A DNA stretch of 31,221 nucleotides from JAVBNJ01 sp031551625 (GTDB lineage: Bacteria > Bacteroidota > Bacteroidia > Bacteroidales > UBA932): contig JAVBNJ010000038.1 of assembly GCA_031551625.1 (NCBI GenBank), positions 1 to 31,221 of the forward strand, written 5' to 3'. Shown here in pieces: positions 1-6,546 of this stretch. Each line of letters opens with the position of its first letter. The stretch's first letter is position 1. Under the pieces are notes generated by a model, which saw only the letters and a list, made by a program, of their open reading frames with translations, did no database searches and was not told where the DNA came from. Made by a program: the position numbers and the translations under genes.

Positions 1-65
1 CTACAACTTTTATTGTTTCATTCGTGAGTTGGACCTGCCGCACATAAAAAAATTTTAAAAACTTG

Positions 66-95
66 TTTGTAATTCAAGTTTTTTTTGTATCTTTG
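66..95 (+). promoter_or_regulatory. Promoter of the rplM ribosomal operon
   Basis: TTTG at 66-69 and TATCTTTG at 88-95 are 18 nt apart, which fits the Bacteroidota -33/-7 consensus (TTTG, 19-20 nt, TAnnTTTG). It lies about 60 nt before the GTG start of rplM and immediately before a leader hairpin. Confidence 0.7.
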
Positions 96-97
96 CA

Positions 98-123
98 ACC
101 CTTTTACCAGAAGGTAAAGGGGT
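98..123 (+). promoter_or_regulatory. Leader hairpin before rplM
   Basis: ACCCTTTTACC (98-108) pairs with GGTAAAGGGGT (113-123) around an AGAA loop, giving 11 pairs with one G-U. It sits at the expected transcript 5' end. Ribosomal-protein operons often have autoregulatory leaders, so this could be a uL13 or uS9 binding site. That role is inference; only the hairpin is seen. The same 11-nt word recurs in the rpsB-tsf spacer. Confidence 0.45.
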
Positions 124-157
124 AAAAACAACAGGTATTAACTTAAAAATCAAGAAC

Positions 158-610
158 GTGGACACACAAAGTTACAAGACCGTATCGGCCAATGCCGCCA
201 CTGCCAACAAACAGTGGGTGGTAATTGACGCTACCGATCTAGTATTGGGACGTCTTGCCTCACGAGTGGCATACATGCTGCGTGGCAAGCACAAAACCAA
301 CTTCACGCCCCACGTGGATTGCGGCGATAACGTAATTGTTATCAATGCCGAAAAAATCCGCCTTACGGGCAAGAAGTTGACGGACAAGGTGTACGTACGT
401 CACACCGGCTATCCCGGCGGTCAACGTTTCGCAACTCCCCATGAGTTGTTGAACCGTAAACCGTTCGCAGTAGTAGAAGAAGCAGTACGTGGTATGCTTC
501 CGAAGAATCGTCTTGGTGCACAACTGTTCCGCAACCTGCATGTGTATGTAGGTGCCGAGCACCCGCACGAAGCACAACAACCAAAACAAATTAAATTAAC
601 AGAAATCTAA
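158..610 (+). CDS. rplM: Large ribosomal subunit protein uL13
   Basis: uL13 is an early-assembling protein of the 50S subunit. The 150-residue product has the family's central features: a WVVIDATDLVLGRLAS stretch near residues 20-35, then FTPHVDCGDNVIVINAEK, the HTGYPGG motif near residue 82, and MLPKNRLG near 113. The N-terminal DTQSYKTVSAN and C-terminal EHPHEAQQPK segments are typical of Bacteroidota homologues. The start is GTG at 158; no in-frame ATG upstream would give a better N-terminus. rpsI follows after 7 nt, the conserved uL13-uS9 operon. The promoter at 66-95 and hairpin at 98-123 precede it. Confidence 0.97.
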   Translation: MDTQSYKTVSANAATANKQWVVIDATDLVLGRLASRVAYMLRGKHKTNFTPHVDCGDNVIVINAEKIRLTGKKLTDKVYVRHTGYPGGQRFATPHELLNRKPFAVVEEAVRGMLPKNRLGAQLFRNLHVYVGAEHPHEAQQPKQIKLTEI

Positions 611-617
611 ACAGAGC

Positions 618-1007
618 ATGGAAGTAATCAACGCACTTGGAAGACGAAAATCCGCTATTGCTCGCGTTTACGTGAACACCGGAAAAGGCGCGATTGTAAT
701 TAACAATCGTCCGCTTGAACAGTATTTCCCGATGGACACATTGCAGTACATTGTTAAGCAACCGCTCGAACTGACCGGGACAACTGCCAACTACGACATC
801 AAGGTAAATCTCGATGGCGGTGGCATCAAAGGACAGGCCGAAGCATTGCGCTTAGCTATTGCACGCGCATTGTGCGAAATTGATAAGGAAGCACACCGTC
901 CGGTATTGAAAGCTAACGGCCTGCTTACGCGCGATCCGCGCGAAGTGGAACGTAAGAAACCGGGACAACCCGGCGCACGCAGACGCTTCCAATTCAGCAA
1001 ACGGTAA
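618..1007 (+). CDS. rpsI: Small ribosomal subunit protein uS9
   Basis: uS9 is a 30S head protein whose C-terminal tail reaches the P-site tRNA anticodon stem-loop. The 129-residue product begins MEVINALGRRKSAIARVY, contains GGGIKGQAEALRLAIARAL near residues 66-84, and ends RRRFQFSKR, with the conserved Ser-Lys-Arg terminus that contacts tRNA. Length is normal for the family. It lies 7 nt after rplM and is almost certainly cotranscribed with it. A 333-nt gap separates it from rpsB, so it may end its transcription unit. Confidence 0.97.
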   Translation: MEVINALGRRKSAIARVYVNTGKGAIVINNRPLEQYFPMDTLQYIVKQPLELTGTTANYDIKVNLDGGGIKGQAEALRLAIARALCEIDKEAHRPVLKANGLLTRDPREVERKKPGQPGARRRFQFSKR

Positions 1008-1340
1008 TATTCACTATTTATTACTGTTGATTTTCAACAAAGCACGACAGTGGTTTTTTAAACTTTCAATTAGGAATGAAAAATTAGGAATTAAGAATTT
1101 TTCGTTTAACAAAGTTGCCACGTCGCGGAAAATTATACGGATTAATAGCAACTATTACTACTGTATAATTGATGTAAAGAGAAGTCCACAAATGACACAG
1201 GTGAAAACAGGGATTTCATAGATTTAAAATATAAGTCGCTTTGCGTAACTTTAAATCTTTAAACTCTTAAACTGTTTTTTAAACGTGAATAGAAAGATGG
1301 ACTACGAATTTAAAAAAACAAATTTTTAAAAAGAGAAAAA
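1008..1340. other. Gene-free spacer between rpsI and rpsB
   Basis: This is an AT-rich stretch with no credible gene. It has a near-tandem AATTAGGAATGAAAAATTAG-like run at about 1069-1100 and an 8-bp inverted repeat, AATTATAC (1131-1138) with GTATAATT (1163-1170). No clear TTTG / TAnnTTTG promoter pair was found, although rpsB may have its own promoter here. A 64-codon reading frame at 1027-1221 starts from a non-ATG codon, has a composition like non-coding DNA, and was not accepted. Confidence 0.5.
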
Positions 1341-2126
1341 ATGTCAAGAACAAATTTCCAAGATCTTTTGGACGCAGGCGTACACTTCGGACACATGAAA
1401 CGCAAGTGGAATCCTAAGATGGCGCCGTATATCTTCATGGAGAAAAACGGCATCCATATTATCGACCTGCACAAAACGGTGATCAAAATAGATGATGCTG
1501 CTAACGTAATGAAGCAGCTCGCCCGCGGTGGTCGCAGAATTCTTTTTGTAGCTACCAAGAAACAAGCTAAAGATATTGTGGCCGAACAAGCCAAAGCTGT
1601 AAACATGCCTTACGTGACGGAACGCTGGCCGGGCGGTATGCTCACCAACTTCCCTACGATTCGCAAGGCAATCAAAAAAATGAACACCATCGACAAAATG
1701 ATGACTGATGGTACGTTCGATACGCTCGCTAAACGCGAACGTTTGCAAGTAACGCGTCAACGCGCCAAATTGGAAAAGAACTTGGGTTCTATTGCCGATT
1801 TGACCCGTTTGCCTGCCGCCCTTTTTGTGGTGGATGTGCAAAAGGAAATGAACGCTGTGAAGGAAGCCAATCGTTTGAACATTCCGGTAATCGCAATGGT
1901 GGATACCTGTTGTGACCCTACACCTGTAGATTATGTGATTCCGGCTAACGACGATGCGGCTAAATCAATTTCACTGGTTGTATCAACCCTTTGCAGCGCT
2001 ATCAACGAAGGCTTGCAAGAAAGCAAAGTAGAGAGAGAAAAGAATGCTGCTGCAGCTAAAGATGCTGCTCCGGCCGATGGTGAAAAGAAATTGCGTACAC
2101 GCAAGAAAAAAGAAGACGCTGAGTAA
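1341..2126 (+). CDS. rpsB: Small ribosomal subunit protein uS2
   Basis: uS2 joins the 30S subunit late, at the head-body junction, and helps recruit bS1. The 261-residue product starts MSRTNFQDLLDAGVHFGHM, where GVHFGH is the classic signature. It continues with WNPKMAPYIFMEKNGIHIID, ERWPGGMLTNF near residue 93, and the second signature PVIAMVDTCCDPTPVDYVIP near residues 182-201. The C-terminal tail (about 230-261) is Lys/Ala/Glu-rich and disordered, as in Bacteroidota relatives. An A-rich stretch (AAAAAGAGAAAAA) precedes the ATG. tsf follows, the conserved rpsB-tsf pair. Confidence 0.97.
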   Translation: MSRTNFQDLLDAGVHFGHMKRKWNPKMAPYIFMEKNGIHIIDLHKTVIKIDDAANVMKQLARGGRRILFVATKKQAKDIVAEQAKAVNMPYVTERWPGGMLTNFPTIRKAIKKMNTIDKMMTDGTFDTLAKRERLQVTRQRAKLEKNLGSIADLTRLPAALFVVDVQKEMNAVKEANRLNIPVIAMVDTCCDPTPVDYVIPANDDAAKSISLVVSTLCSAINEGLQESKVEREKNAAAAKDAAPADGEKKLRTRKKKEDAE

Positions 2127-2143
2127 CTCTTGGTACAAGGTAA

Positions 2144-2189
2144 AAAGGTAAAAGGGTACAAGGGCTTTGCTCTCAACCCTTTTACCTTT
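2144..2189 (+). terminator. Long hairpin in the rpsB-tsf spacer
   Basis: AAAGGTAAAAGGGT (2144-2157) pairs perfectly with ACCCTTTTACCTTT (2176-2189), 14 bp around an 18-nt loop. There is no long U-run after it, so it may be an attenuator, an RNA-processing site or a repeat rather than a full terminator. Its 3' arm contains the same ACCCTTTTACC word as the rplM leader hairpin. Confidence 0.45.
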
Positions 2190-2281
2190 ATTCCCTTTAA
2201 CCCTTGCATCCTGTGGTAAATTTCTTTTACAAGTCACAGGTTCTGAACAAAAACGAAAATAAATAATTAGGAGAAAAATAT

Positions 2282-3118
2282 ATGGAAATTAAAGCACAAG
2301 ACGTAGCAAAGTTGCGCGCTATGACCGGCGCCGGTATGATGGACTGTAAAAATGCATTGGTGGAAGCCAATGGCGACTTTGAGCGTGCAAAAGAAATTAT
2401 CCGCGAAAAAGGTAAGCTGGTAGCTGCTAAGCGCGCCGACCGCGAAACCACCGAAGGCGCAATCATAGCTAAAATTTCGGCCGACAACACCAAAGGTATT
2501 TTAGTTGCTTTGGGTTGCGAAACCGACTTTGTGGCTAAGAACGCCGAATTCCAAGCACTGGCAACTTCGATTGCCGATGTGGCGTTAGAAAAATTACCGG
2601 CCGATAAAGATGCGTTGCTTGCCATGACGATAGGTGAACGCACCGTAGAAGAAATGGTGACTGAGCAAACAGGCAAAACGGGCGAAAAACACTCGATTGC
2701 CGGCTATGCCCGCATTGACATGCCTTTTGTGGCGGCATACGTGCATTTCAGCGGAAAAGACGGCGCTATCGTAGGCTTCAGCAAAGCTATTAACTCCGAA
2801 GTGGGCCGCGAAATTGCGATGCAAATTACCTCAATGAAACCGGTGTCAATTAGCAAAGCCGATTGCCCGAAAGAAGTAATTGAGAAAGAAATAGCTTTTG
2901 TGCGCGAGCAAATGAAGCAAGACCCGAAAATGGCCGACAAACCCGATGCGCAACTCGATCAGATTGCTCAAGGTAAATTGGGTAAATTCTTCAAAGAAAG
3001 CACGCTCGAAGAGCAAGTATTTGTAAAGGATGGTAAAATTTCGGTGACGGACTACCTGAAATCGGTTGACAAAGACGTGAAAGTGGTTGCTTTCCAACGT
3101 TTCTCGTTGAGCGAATAA
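2282..3118 (+). CDS. tsf: Elongation factor Ts
   Basis: EF-Ts is the cytosolic guanine nucleotide exchange factor that recycles EF-Tu-GDP. The 278-residue product has the N-terminal UBA-like module with VAKLRAMTGAGMMDCKNAL (about residues 8-26), followed by AKEIIREKGK and the TDFVAKN motif near residue 82, which contacts the EF-Tu Mg2+/GDP site. Two coiled-coil/core subdomains follow, with GREIAMQI near residue 175. The length matches Bacteroidota homologues. The ATG at 2282 follows an A-rich stretch (GGAGAAAAATAT). It is the last gene of the ribosomal block and is followed by a clear terminator. Confidence 0.97.
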   Translation: MEIKAQDVAKLRAMTGAGMMDCKNALVEANGDFERAKEIIREKGKLVAAKRADRETTEGAIIAKISADNTKGILVALGCETDFVAKNAEFQALATSIADVALEKLPADKDALLAMTIGERTVEEMVTEQTGKTGEKHSIAGYARIDMPFVAAYVHFSGKDGAIVGFSKAINSEVGREIAMQITSMKPVSISKADCPKEVIEKEIAFVREQMKQDPKMADKPDAQLDQIAQGKLGKFFKESTLEEQVFVKDGKISVTDYLKSVDKDVKVVAFQRFSLSE

Positions 3119-3141
3119 TTTGCAACGAAATAAGTTTTAGA

Positions 3142-3174
3142 AAAAGCCTGCACAGCAATGTGTGGGCTTTTTTG
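3142..3174 (+). terminator. Rho-independent terminator after tsf
   Basis: AAAAGCCTGCACA (3142-3154) pairs with TGTGTGGGCTTTT around GCAA and runs into T6. It cleanly separates the ribosomal operon from the structured RNA leader that starts about 50 nt later. Confidence 0.85.
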
Positions 3175-3196
3175 TTTGAAGCATTACAAAATAAAT

Positions 3197-3227
3197 TTTG
3201 CAAAGTAAAAATAATTTACAATCTTTG
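3197..3227 (+). promoter_or_regulatory. Promoter of structured RNA copy A
   Basis: TTTG (3197-3200), a 19-nt gap and AATCTTTG (3220-3227) form a Bacteroidota-type promoter. The AATCTTTG form (A in place of the first T) is shared by all three RNA copies. The sequence around it, from about 3187 to 3232, is closely similar to 13912-13958 of copy B. Confidence 0.65.
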
Positions 3228-3232
3228 CAGCA

Positions 3233-3559
3233 ACACAATGTTCTTTCATGTTTGACTTTATGCCTTAACCGAAATCTGAGAAATTTCAAGCAAAATAAGG
3301 ATACTTAACCACGCTCAAAAACGTGAGTTTTGTTTATTTGTTTTGTGGGTTTCTCAGAACCTCGGTTAAGATAAGCAAAATTCACGTTTCTTTTTGTTCG
3401 CTAATTATACAAATTTAAAGGAAATGGCAGCGATTGAAAAATCGTAGCAGGGAGTTGTTTTATGCATTTGTGTTTGTTGGTCTTTTTTACATAAAACAAC
3501 TTCGATGCTACAACAAAGTAAACTAAAAAATAAATTAAATAACTAAAAAAATAATTATT
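3233..3559 (+). ncRNA. Structured pseudoknotted leader RNA, copy A
   Basis: About 325 nt lie between the predicted start and the ATG at 3560. Stem 1a: 3264-3271 with 3363-3370 (8 bp). Internal loop: AAA (3272-3274) against ACCT (3359-3362). Stem 1b: 3275-3283 with 3350-3358 (9 bp). Pseudoknot: AACGTGAGTTTTGTTTAT (3320-3337) pairs over 18 positions, two of them G-U, with ATAAGCAAAATTCACGTT (3371-3388). A U-rich run (TTTCTTTTTG) follows. Stem 2: 3444-3449 with 3506-3511, and 3451-3464 with 3490-3503. A TGTTCTTT near the 5' end (3239-3246) resembles boxA. AAACTAAAAAAT (3520-3531) precedes the start codon. The same design recurs in copies B and C. The RNA family is not recognised and the function is unknown. 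Confidence 0.8.
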
Positions 3560-4591
3560 ATGAGAAAAACATTTTTACTTATTCTTTGTGCAATGTTTAT
3601 TTGCGTGGAAATAGTGGCCAACTGTGCTTCGACACGTTCGGTAAGTGTCGATTACGAAAATGCGCGCGTAACCTTCGAACTTACATGGGCGGCTTGCGAC
3701 AACAATACACATCGCAATCAAGTATGGGTATTTGTAGATTATCAAGAAGTACGCAATAATGCGCCTTATGGCGATTGGAAGCCGGCAATGGTTACCGGTG
3801 TTTATTCATTAACTCCTGTGACCGTGAGCTCGCAGACTGTAACAGGAAACACGCGCGGCGTATGGATAACCGGTAGTAATGGAGCCAAAGCTACAGTAAC
3901 TCTACAATTAGATAAAAGTAAAATGCCAATACAATATAAATGGTGTGCTTTTGCAACAGACTATCCACCGAATGCTGCAACTTATAATAATGGAATATAT
4001 GCATTGCGTGGAACAGCTCCGTTTGTAATAAATGGGATGCAAACAAGCAATAATAAAATATATTCAAGTGGAACTATAAATACAATAACCGATGCGACTG
4101 GCTGTCCAGGCTGGATAGAGCGCGATGTGCCAACCAGTAGCGGAACTTGTCGAACAAATTTGACGCTTGTTGGTGGCTATTGTAGGGATTTAAATGCTGA
4201 CGGGGCTGTGAAAATAACAGGATGTGGAAATGAGCTAGAAGTCGAATTAATAAATCGTACTGCTAAATATAGTTATGGTTCTGCAATTACAGGTTGCCCA
4301 AGTGGATGGAGGATTGCGACAAGAGCGGAAGTAATTTGCTTTGCAAATAACAGTCTTTGCTCAACTATTGGCGGTTGTTCTGTCGCGTATGTAACAACAA
4401 CAGCTGGATCCTGGGGGCATTTAGCGAATCTATCATGGTGTACGAACTGTTCGGCGTACGAATACTTGTCGATGCCCCATACTTCTAGCGGAGATTGGTG
4501 TGGGGAGTGTAATACATGTGGAAGCAAATATGATCTTCATTGGTTTTGTTACAGCAATGGTAACGTTATGCAAGCCAAATGCGTACGATAA
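3560..4591 (+). CDS. Secreted Cys-rich protein with FISUMP-like C-terminus
   Basis: The 343-residue protein has a signal peptide (MRKTFLLILCAMFICVEIVA) with the mature part starting near NCASTRSVSV. An N-terminal beta-rich module (about 22-165) contains LTWAACDNNTHRNQVWVFVD and WCAFATDYPPNA. The C-terminal module (about 170-343) is rich in Cys, Gly and Trp and includes GCPSGWRIATRAEVICF. That motif resembles the CPSGWR...E of Fibrobacter succinogenes major paralogous (FISUMP) domains. The family is only loosely recognised, and a surface or adhesion role is a guess. It is preceded by RNA leader copy A and ends 9 nt from the convergent CNNM/CorC gene. The partial gene at 31090 and the remnant at 23844-24126 look like relatives. 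Some segments, such as 4021-4080, are more AT-rich than the 5' half. Confidence 0.8.
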   Translation: MRKTFLLILCAMFICVEIVANCASTRSVSVDYENARVTFELTWAACDNNTHRNQVWVFVDYQEVRNNAPYGDWKPAMVTGVYSLTPVTVSSQTVTGNTRGVWITGSNGAKATVTLQLDKSKMPIQYKWCAFATDYPPNAATYNNGIYALRGTAPFVINGMQTSNNKIYSSGTINTITDATGCPGWIERDVPTSSGTCRTNLTLVGGYCRDLNADGAVKITGCGNELEVELINRTAKYSYGSAITGCPSGWRIATRAEVICFANNSLCSTIGGCSVAYVTTTAGSWGHLANLSWCTNCSAYEYLSMPHTSSGDWCGECNTCGSKYDLHWFCYSNGNVMQAKCVR

Positions 4592-4600
4592 AAACTTAGT

Positions 4601-5869
4601 TTATTCCTCATCCACCAGCGTCAGTTTCACCAAATCGATAGTGGTGGCGGAGGTTTTGAGGATGCGGAAACGGAAACGGCCGAATTGCAACACATCGTCT
4701 TGCTGCGGAATGCTTTCGTTGTAGTAGGTAATGTAGCCTGCCAGCGTTTCGTATTCGTCCGCTTCGGGAATGTGGAGGTCGTATTCTTTGTTGATGTACT
4801 TTACTTCGAGGCGGCCGCTGAATTCGTATTCGGTGTCCGAGAGTTTGACATCGACGAGGTAGTCGCTATCGTGCTCGTCTTCAATTTCGCCAAAAATTTC
4901 TTCTATCATGTCTTCCATGGTTACCACACCTGCGGTGCCGCCATATTCGTCGATAACTACGGCCAGCGCTTTTTTGTGTTTGATGAATGAGGCCAACAGT
5001 TTTTGTGCCGCCATGGTTTCGGGCACAAAATCGATGGGGCGCAACAGTTCGGCGATGCTGCGCTTGTTGGAAAACAAATCTTTGGCATGTATGTAGCCGA
5101 TAATGTTGTCGATGCTCTCGCGATAGACCAGTACACGCGAGTGGCCGCTACGGATAAAGGCTTGCTGCAGGTTGTCGAACGTGTCGGTTTCGTTGATGGC
5201 GACCAAATCGGTACGTGGCACCATGCATTCGCGTAGCAACACTTCCGAGAAATCGAGTGCATTCTGAAAAATTTCGATATCGTGTTCGTATTCTTTTTCG
5301 TCGCTTTCCGAGCCGCTTACTTCGTTTGATAGGCTCATCAGATCGGCTTTGTTAAAGCGTGTTTGGTCGCGCCTGATAGTGAATTTTATGCCGAACAACC
5401 GCAGGGTGCCGATAGATAATGCCGTTACAAATTTGGTGATGGGAAACAGCATTACATAAAAAACTACTGCAATCCAACAAAACGTTTTCAATACACCGTT
5501 GGGGTTGATACGGCACAGGATTTTAGGTAACAGCTCGGCAGTAATCAGTACCAATGTGGTCGAAAGGATAGTTTCAATAATAAGCTTCCAGCCATTCGAG
5601 TGGGTGAGGTATTGTTCAATGATGGGATCGCAAAGTTTCGCAAAGGCAATACCGTATACGACCAATGCAATGTTGTTGCCCATGAGCATGGTTGAAATAT
5701 ATTCGCTTGGGCGTTGCAAAAATAAACCTACTACCCGTGTATAAGCCTTGTTACGTTTGCGGTCTAGTTCAATCCGCAATTTATTAGCAGTGAGTAGCGC
5801 AATTTCCATTCCCGAAAAAAATGCAGAGAACAGCAGCGAAACAAGTACAATAGTTAATTCGGTACTCAT
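4601..5869 (-). CDS. CNNM/CorC-HlyC family membrane protein
   Basis: The 422-residue inner-membrane protein belongs to the CNNM/CorC family, often annotated hemolysin and linked to Mg2+/Co2+ export. The DUF21/CNNM transmembrane domain covers about residues 1-185, with hydrophobic segments at 3-25, about 60-80, 95-115 and 130-150 and the motif FFSGMEIALLTANKLRIE near residue 17. Paired CBS domains follow (about 205-325: RECMVPRTDLVAI, GHSRVLVYRES, IGYIHAKDL, VVIDEYGGTAGVVTMEDMIE). A CorC/HlyC domain closes the protein (about 340-420). It overlaps the 3' end of lptC by 4 nt, so the two are translationally coupled. Some Bacteroidota relatives are gliding-motility GldE; here the neighbourhood favours a housekeeping ion or stress role. 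Confidence 0.9.
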   Translation of the reverse strand: MSTELTIVLVSLLFSAFFSGMEIALLTANKLRIELDRKRNKAYTRVVGLFLQRPSEYISTMLMGNNIALVVYGIAFAKLCDPIIEQYLTHSNGWKLIIETILSTTLVLITAELLPKILCRINPNGVLKTFCWIAVVFYVMLFPITKFVTALSIGTLRLFGIKFTIRRDQTRFNKADLMSLSNEVSGSESDEKEYEHDIEIFQNALDFSEVLLRECMVPRTDLVAINETDTFDNLQQAFIRSGHSRVLVYRESIDNIIGYIHAKDLFSNKRSIAELLRPIDFVPETMAAQKLLASFIKHKKALAVVIDEYGGTAGVVTMEDMIEEIFGEIEDEHDSDYLVDVKLSDTEYEFSGRLEVKYINKEYDLHIPEADEYETLAGYITYYNESIPQQDDVLQFGRFRFRILKTSATTIDLVKLTLVDEE

Positions 5870-6525
5870 GGCGACGGGGCTTCTTCTATGATGGCAGTGG
5901 GCGTTGCCGTGCTGTCGGGTTGCGGCGGTGGCTCATCGCTCGCATAGATATAGCTGTTGCGTACGGTGCGCAATTCGTACAACTCAAACCGTTCGTCAGA
6001 AGTCATGCCGTGCTCCCCTATTATTTCGCTGTCAGGTGTTACAATGCGTACTAAGGCATTGGTGTAAATCATTTTCTTTGCACGGTTCCAATACAGTGTA
6101 TCGGTGTAGAGCGTTTGCTGCTTGAGGTAATTCGTGATAACTACATGGCCGATGGCTTGCCACATTTCCTCCGGCTTCTCTTTGTTGACAGCGTAATCGG
6201 CCTTGATTTCGCTTTCAAGTTCTTGTTCCGGCGTATAGAAGAAAATAACCATGCCGTCCCGGAACACGCTGTGCGGTTCGTCGGCCAGCATGAAACGTTG
6301 CATGATGGGTGCGTGTAAATCCATACGCCGCAAGCCTTGTTCGGTGTATAGCACATGCAGGCTGTCAATGACCAAAGTGGGTACTTGTTTGTCATCGTCA
6401 ATAGCCGAAAGCTTATCCTTCTCGCCGCCGCATGCAGCAAACAAAGTAATGTATGCCGCAAGCAGTGCAATCAAAACAAGTGGATGTATACTATTTCGGG
6501 AACGATTATTCATTGGAATACGCAA
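5866..6525 (-). CDS. lptC: LPS export protein LptC
   Basis: LptC links the LptB2FG transporter to the periplasmic LptA bridge during LPS export. The 219-residue product has an N-terminal hydrophobic segment, LVLIALLAAYITLFAAC, whose final Cys could be a lipidation site, as in many Bacteroidota LptC proteins. The periplasmic beta-jellyroll follows (about 40-195). Family features include MDLHAPIMQRF, FRDGMVIFFY, ESEIKADYAV, GHVVITN, LYTDTLYWNRAKKMIYTN and GEHGMTSDE. Translation could also begin at the second Met (6513). The C-terminal tail is Pro/Thr-rich. The gene overlaps the CNNM/CorC gene by 4 nt and lies 21 nt after the outer-membrane protein gene. Confidence 0.85.
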   Translation of the reverse strand: MRIPMNNRSRNSIHPLVLIALLAAYITLFAACGGEKDKLSAIDDDKQVPTLVIDSLHVLYTEQGLRRMDLHAPIMQRFMLADEPHSVFRDGMVIFFYTPEQELESEIKADYAVNKEKPEEMWQAIGHVVITNYLKQQTLYTDTLYWNRAKKMIYTNALVRIVTPDSEIIGEHGMTSDERFELYELRTVRNSYIYASDEPPPQPDSTATPTAIIEEAPSP

Positions 6526-6546
6526 CAGGATTGTTCCAGCCTTATC

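Noticed and set aside
1027..1221. A 64-codon frame between rpsI and rpsB
   Set aside because: It has a non-ATG start, no ribosome-binding context, and AT-rich composition like the surrounding spacer.
3233..3559. tmRNA, RNase P RNA, 6S RNA or a self-splicing intron as identity of the repeated RNA
   Set aside because: There are three copies, so single-copy housekeeping RNAs do not fit. No tag reading frame, no RNase P core, no group I/II catalytic core or intron-encoded protein was seen.
4080..4591. Diversity-generating retroelement target in the secreted protein's C-terminus
   Set aside because: FISUMP or lectin-like tails can be such targets, but no reverse transcriptase, template repeat or accessory gene is in the window.
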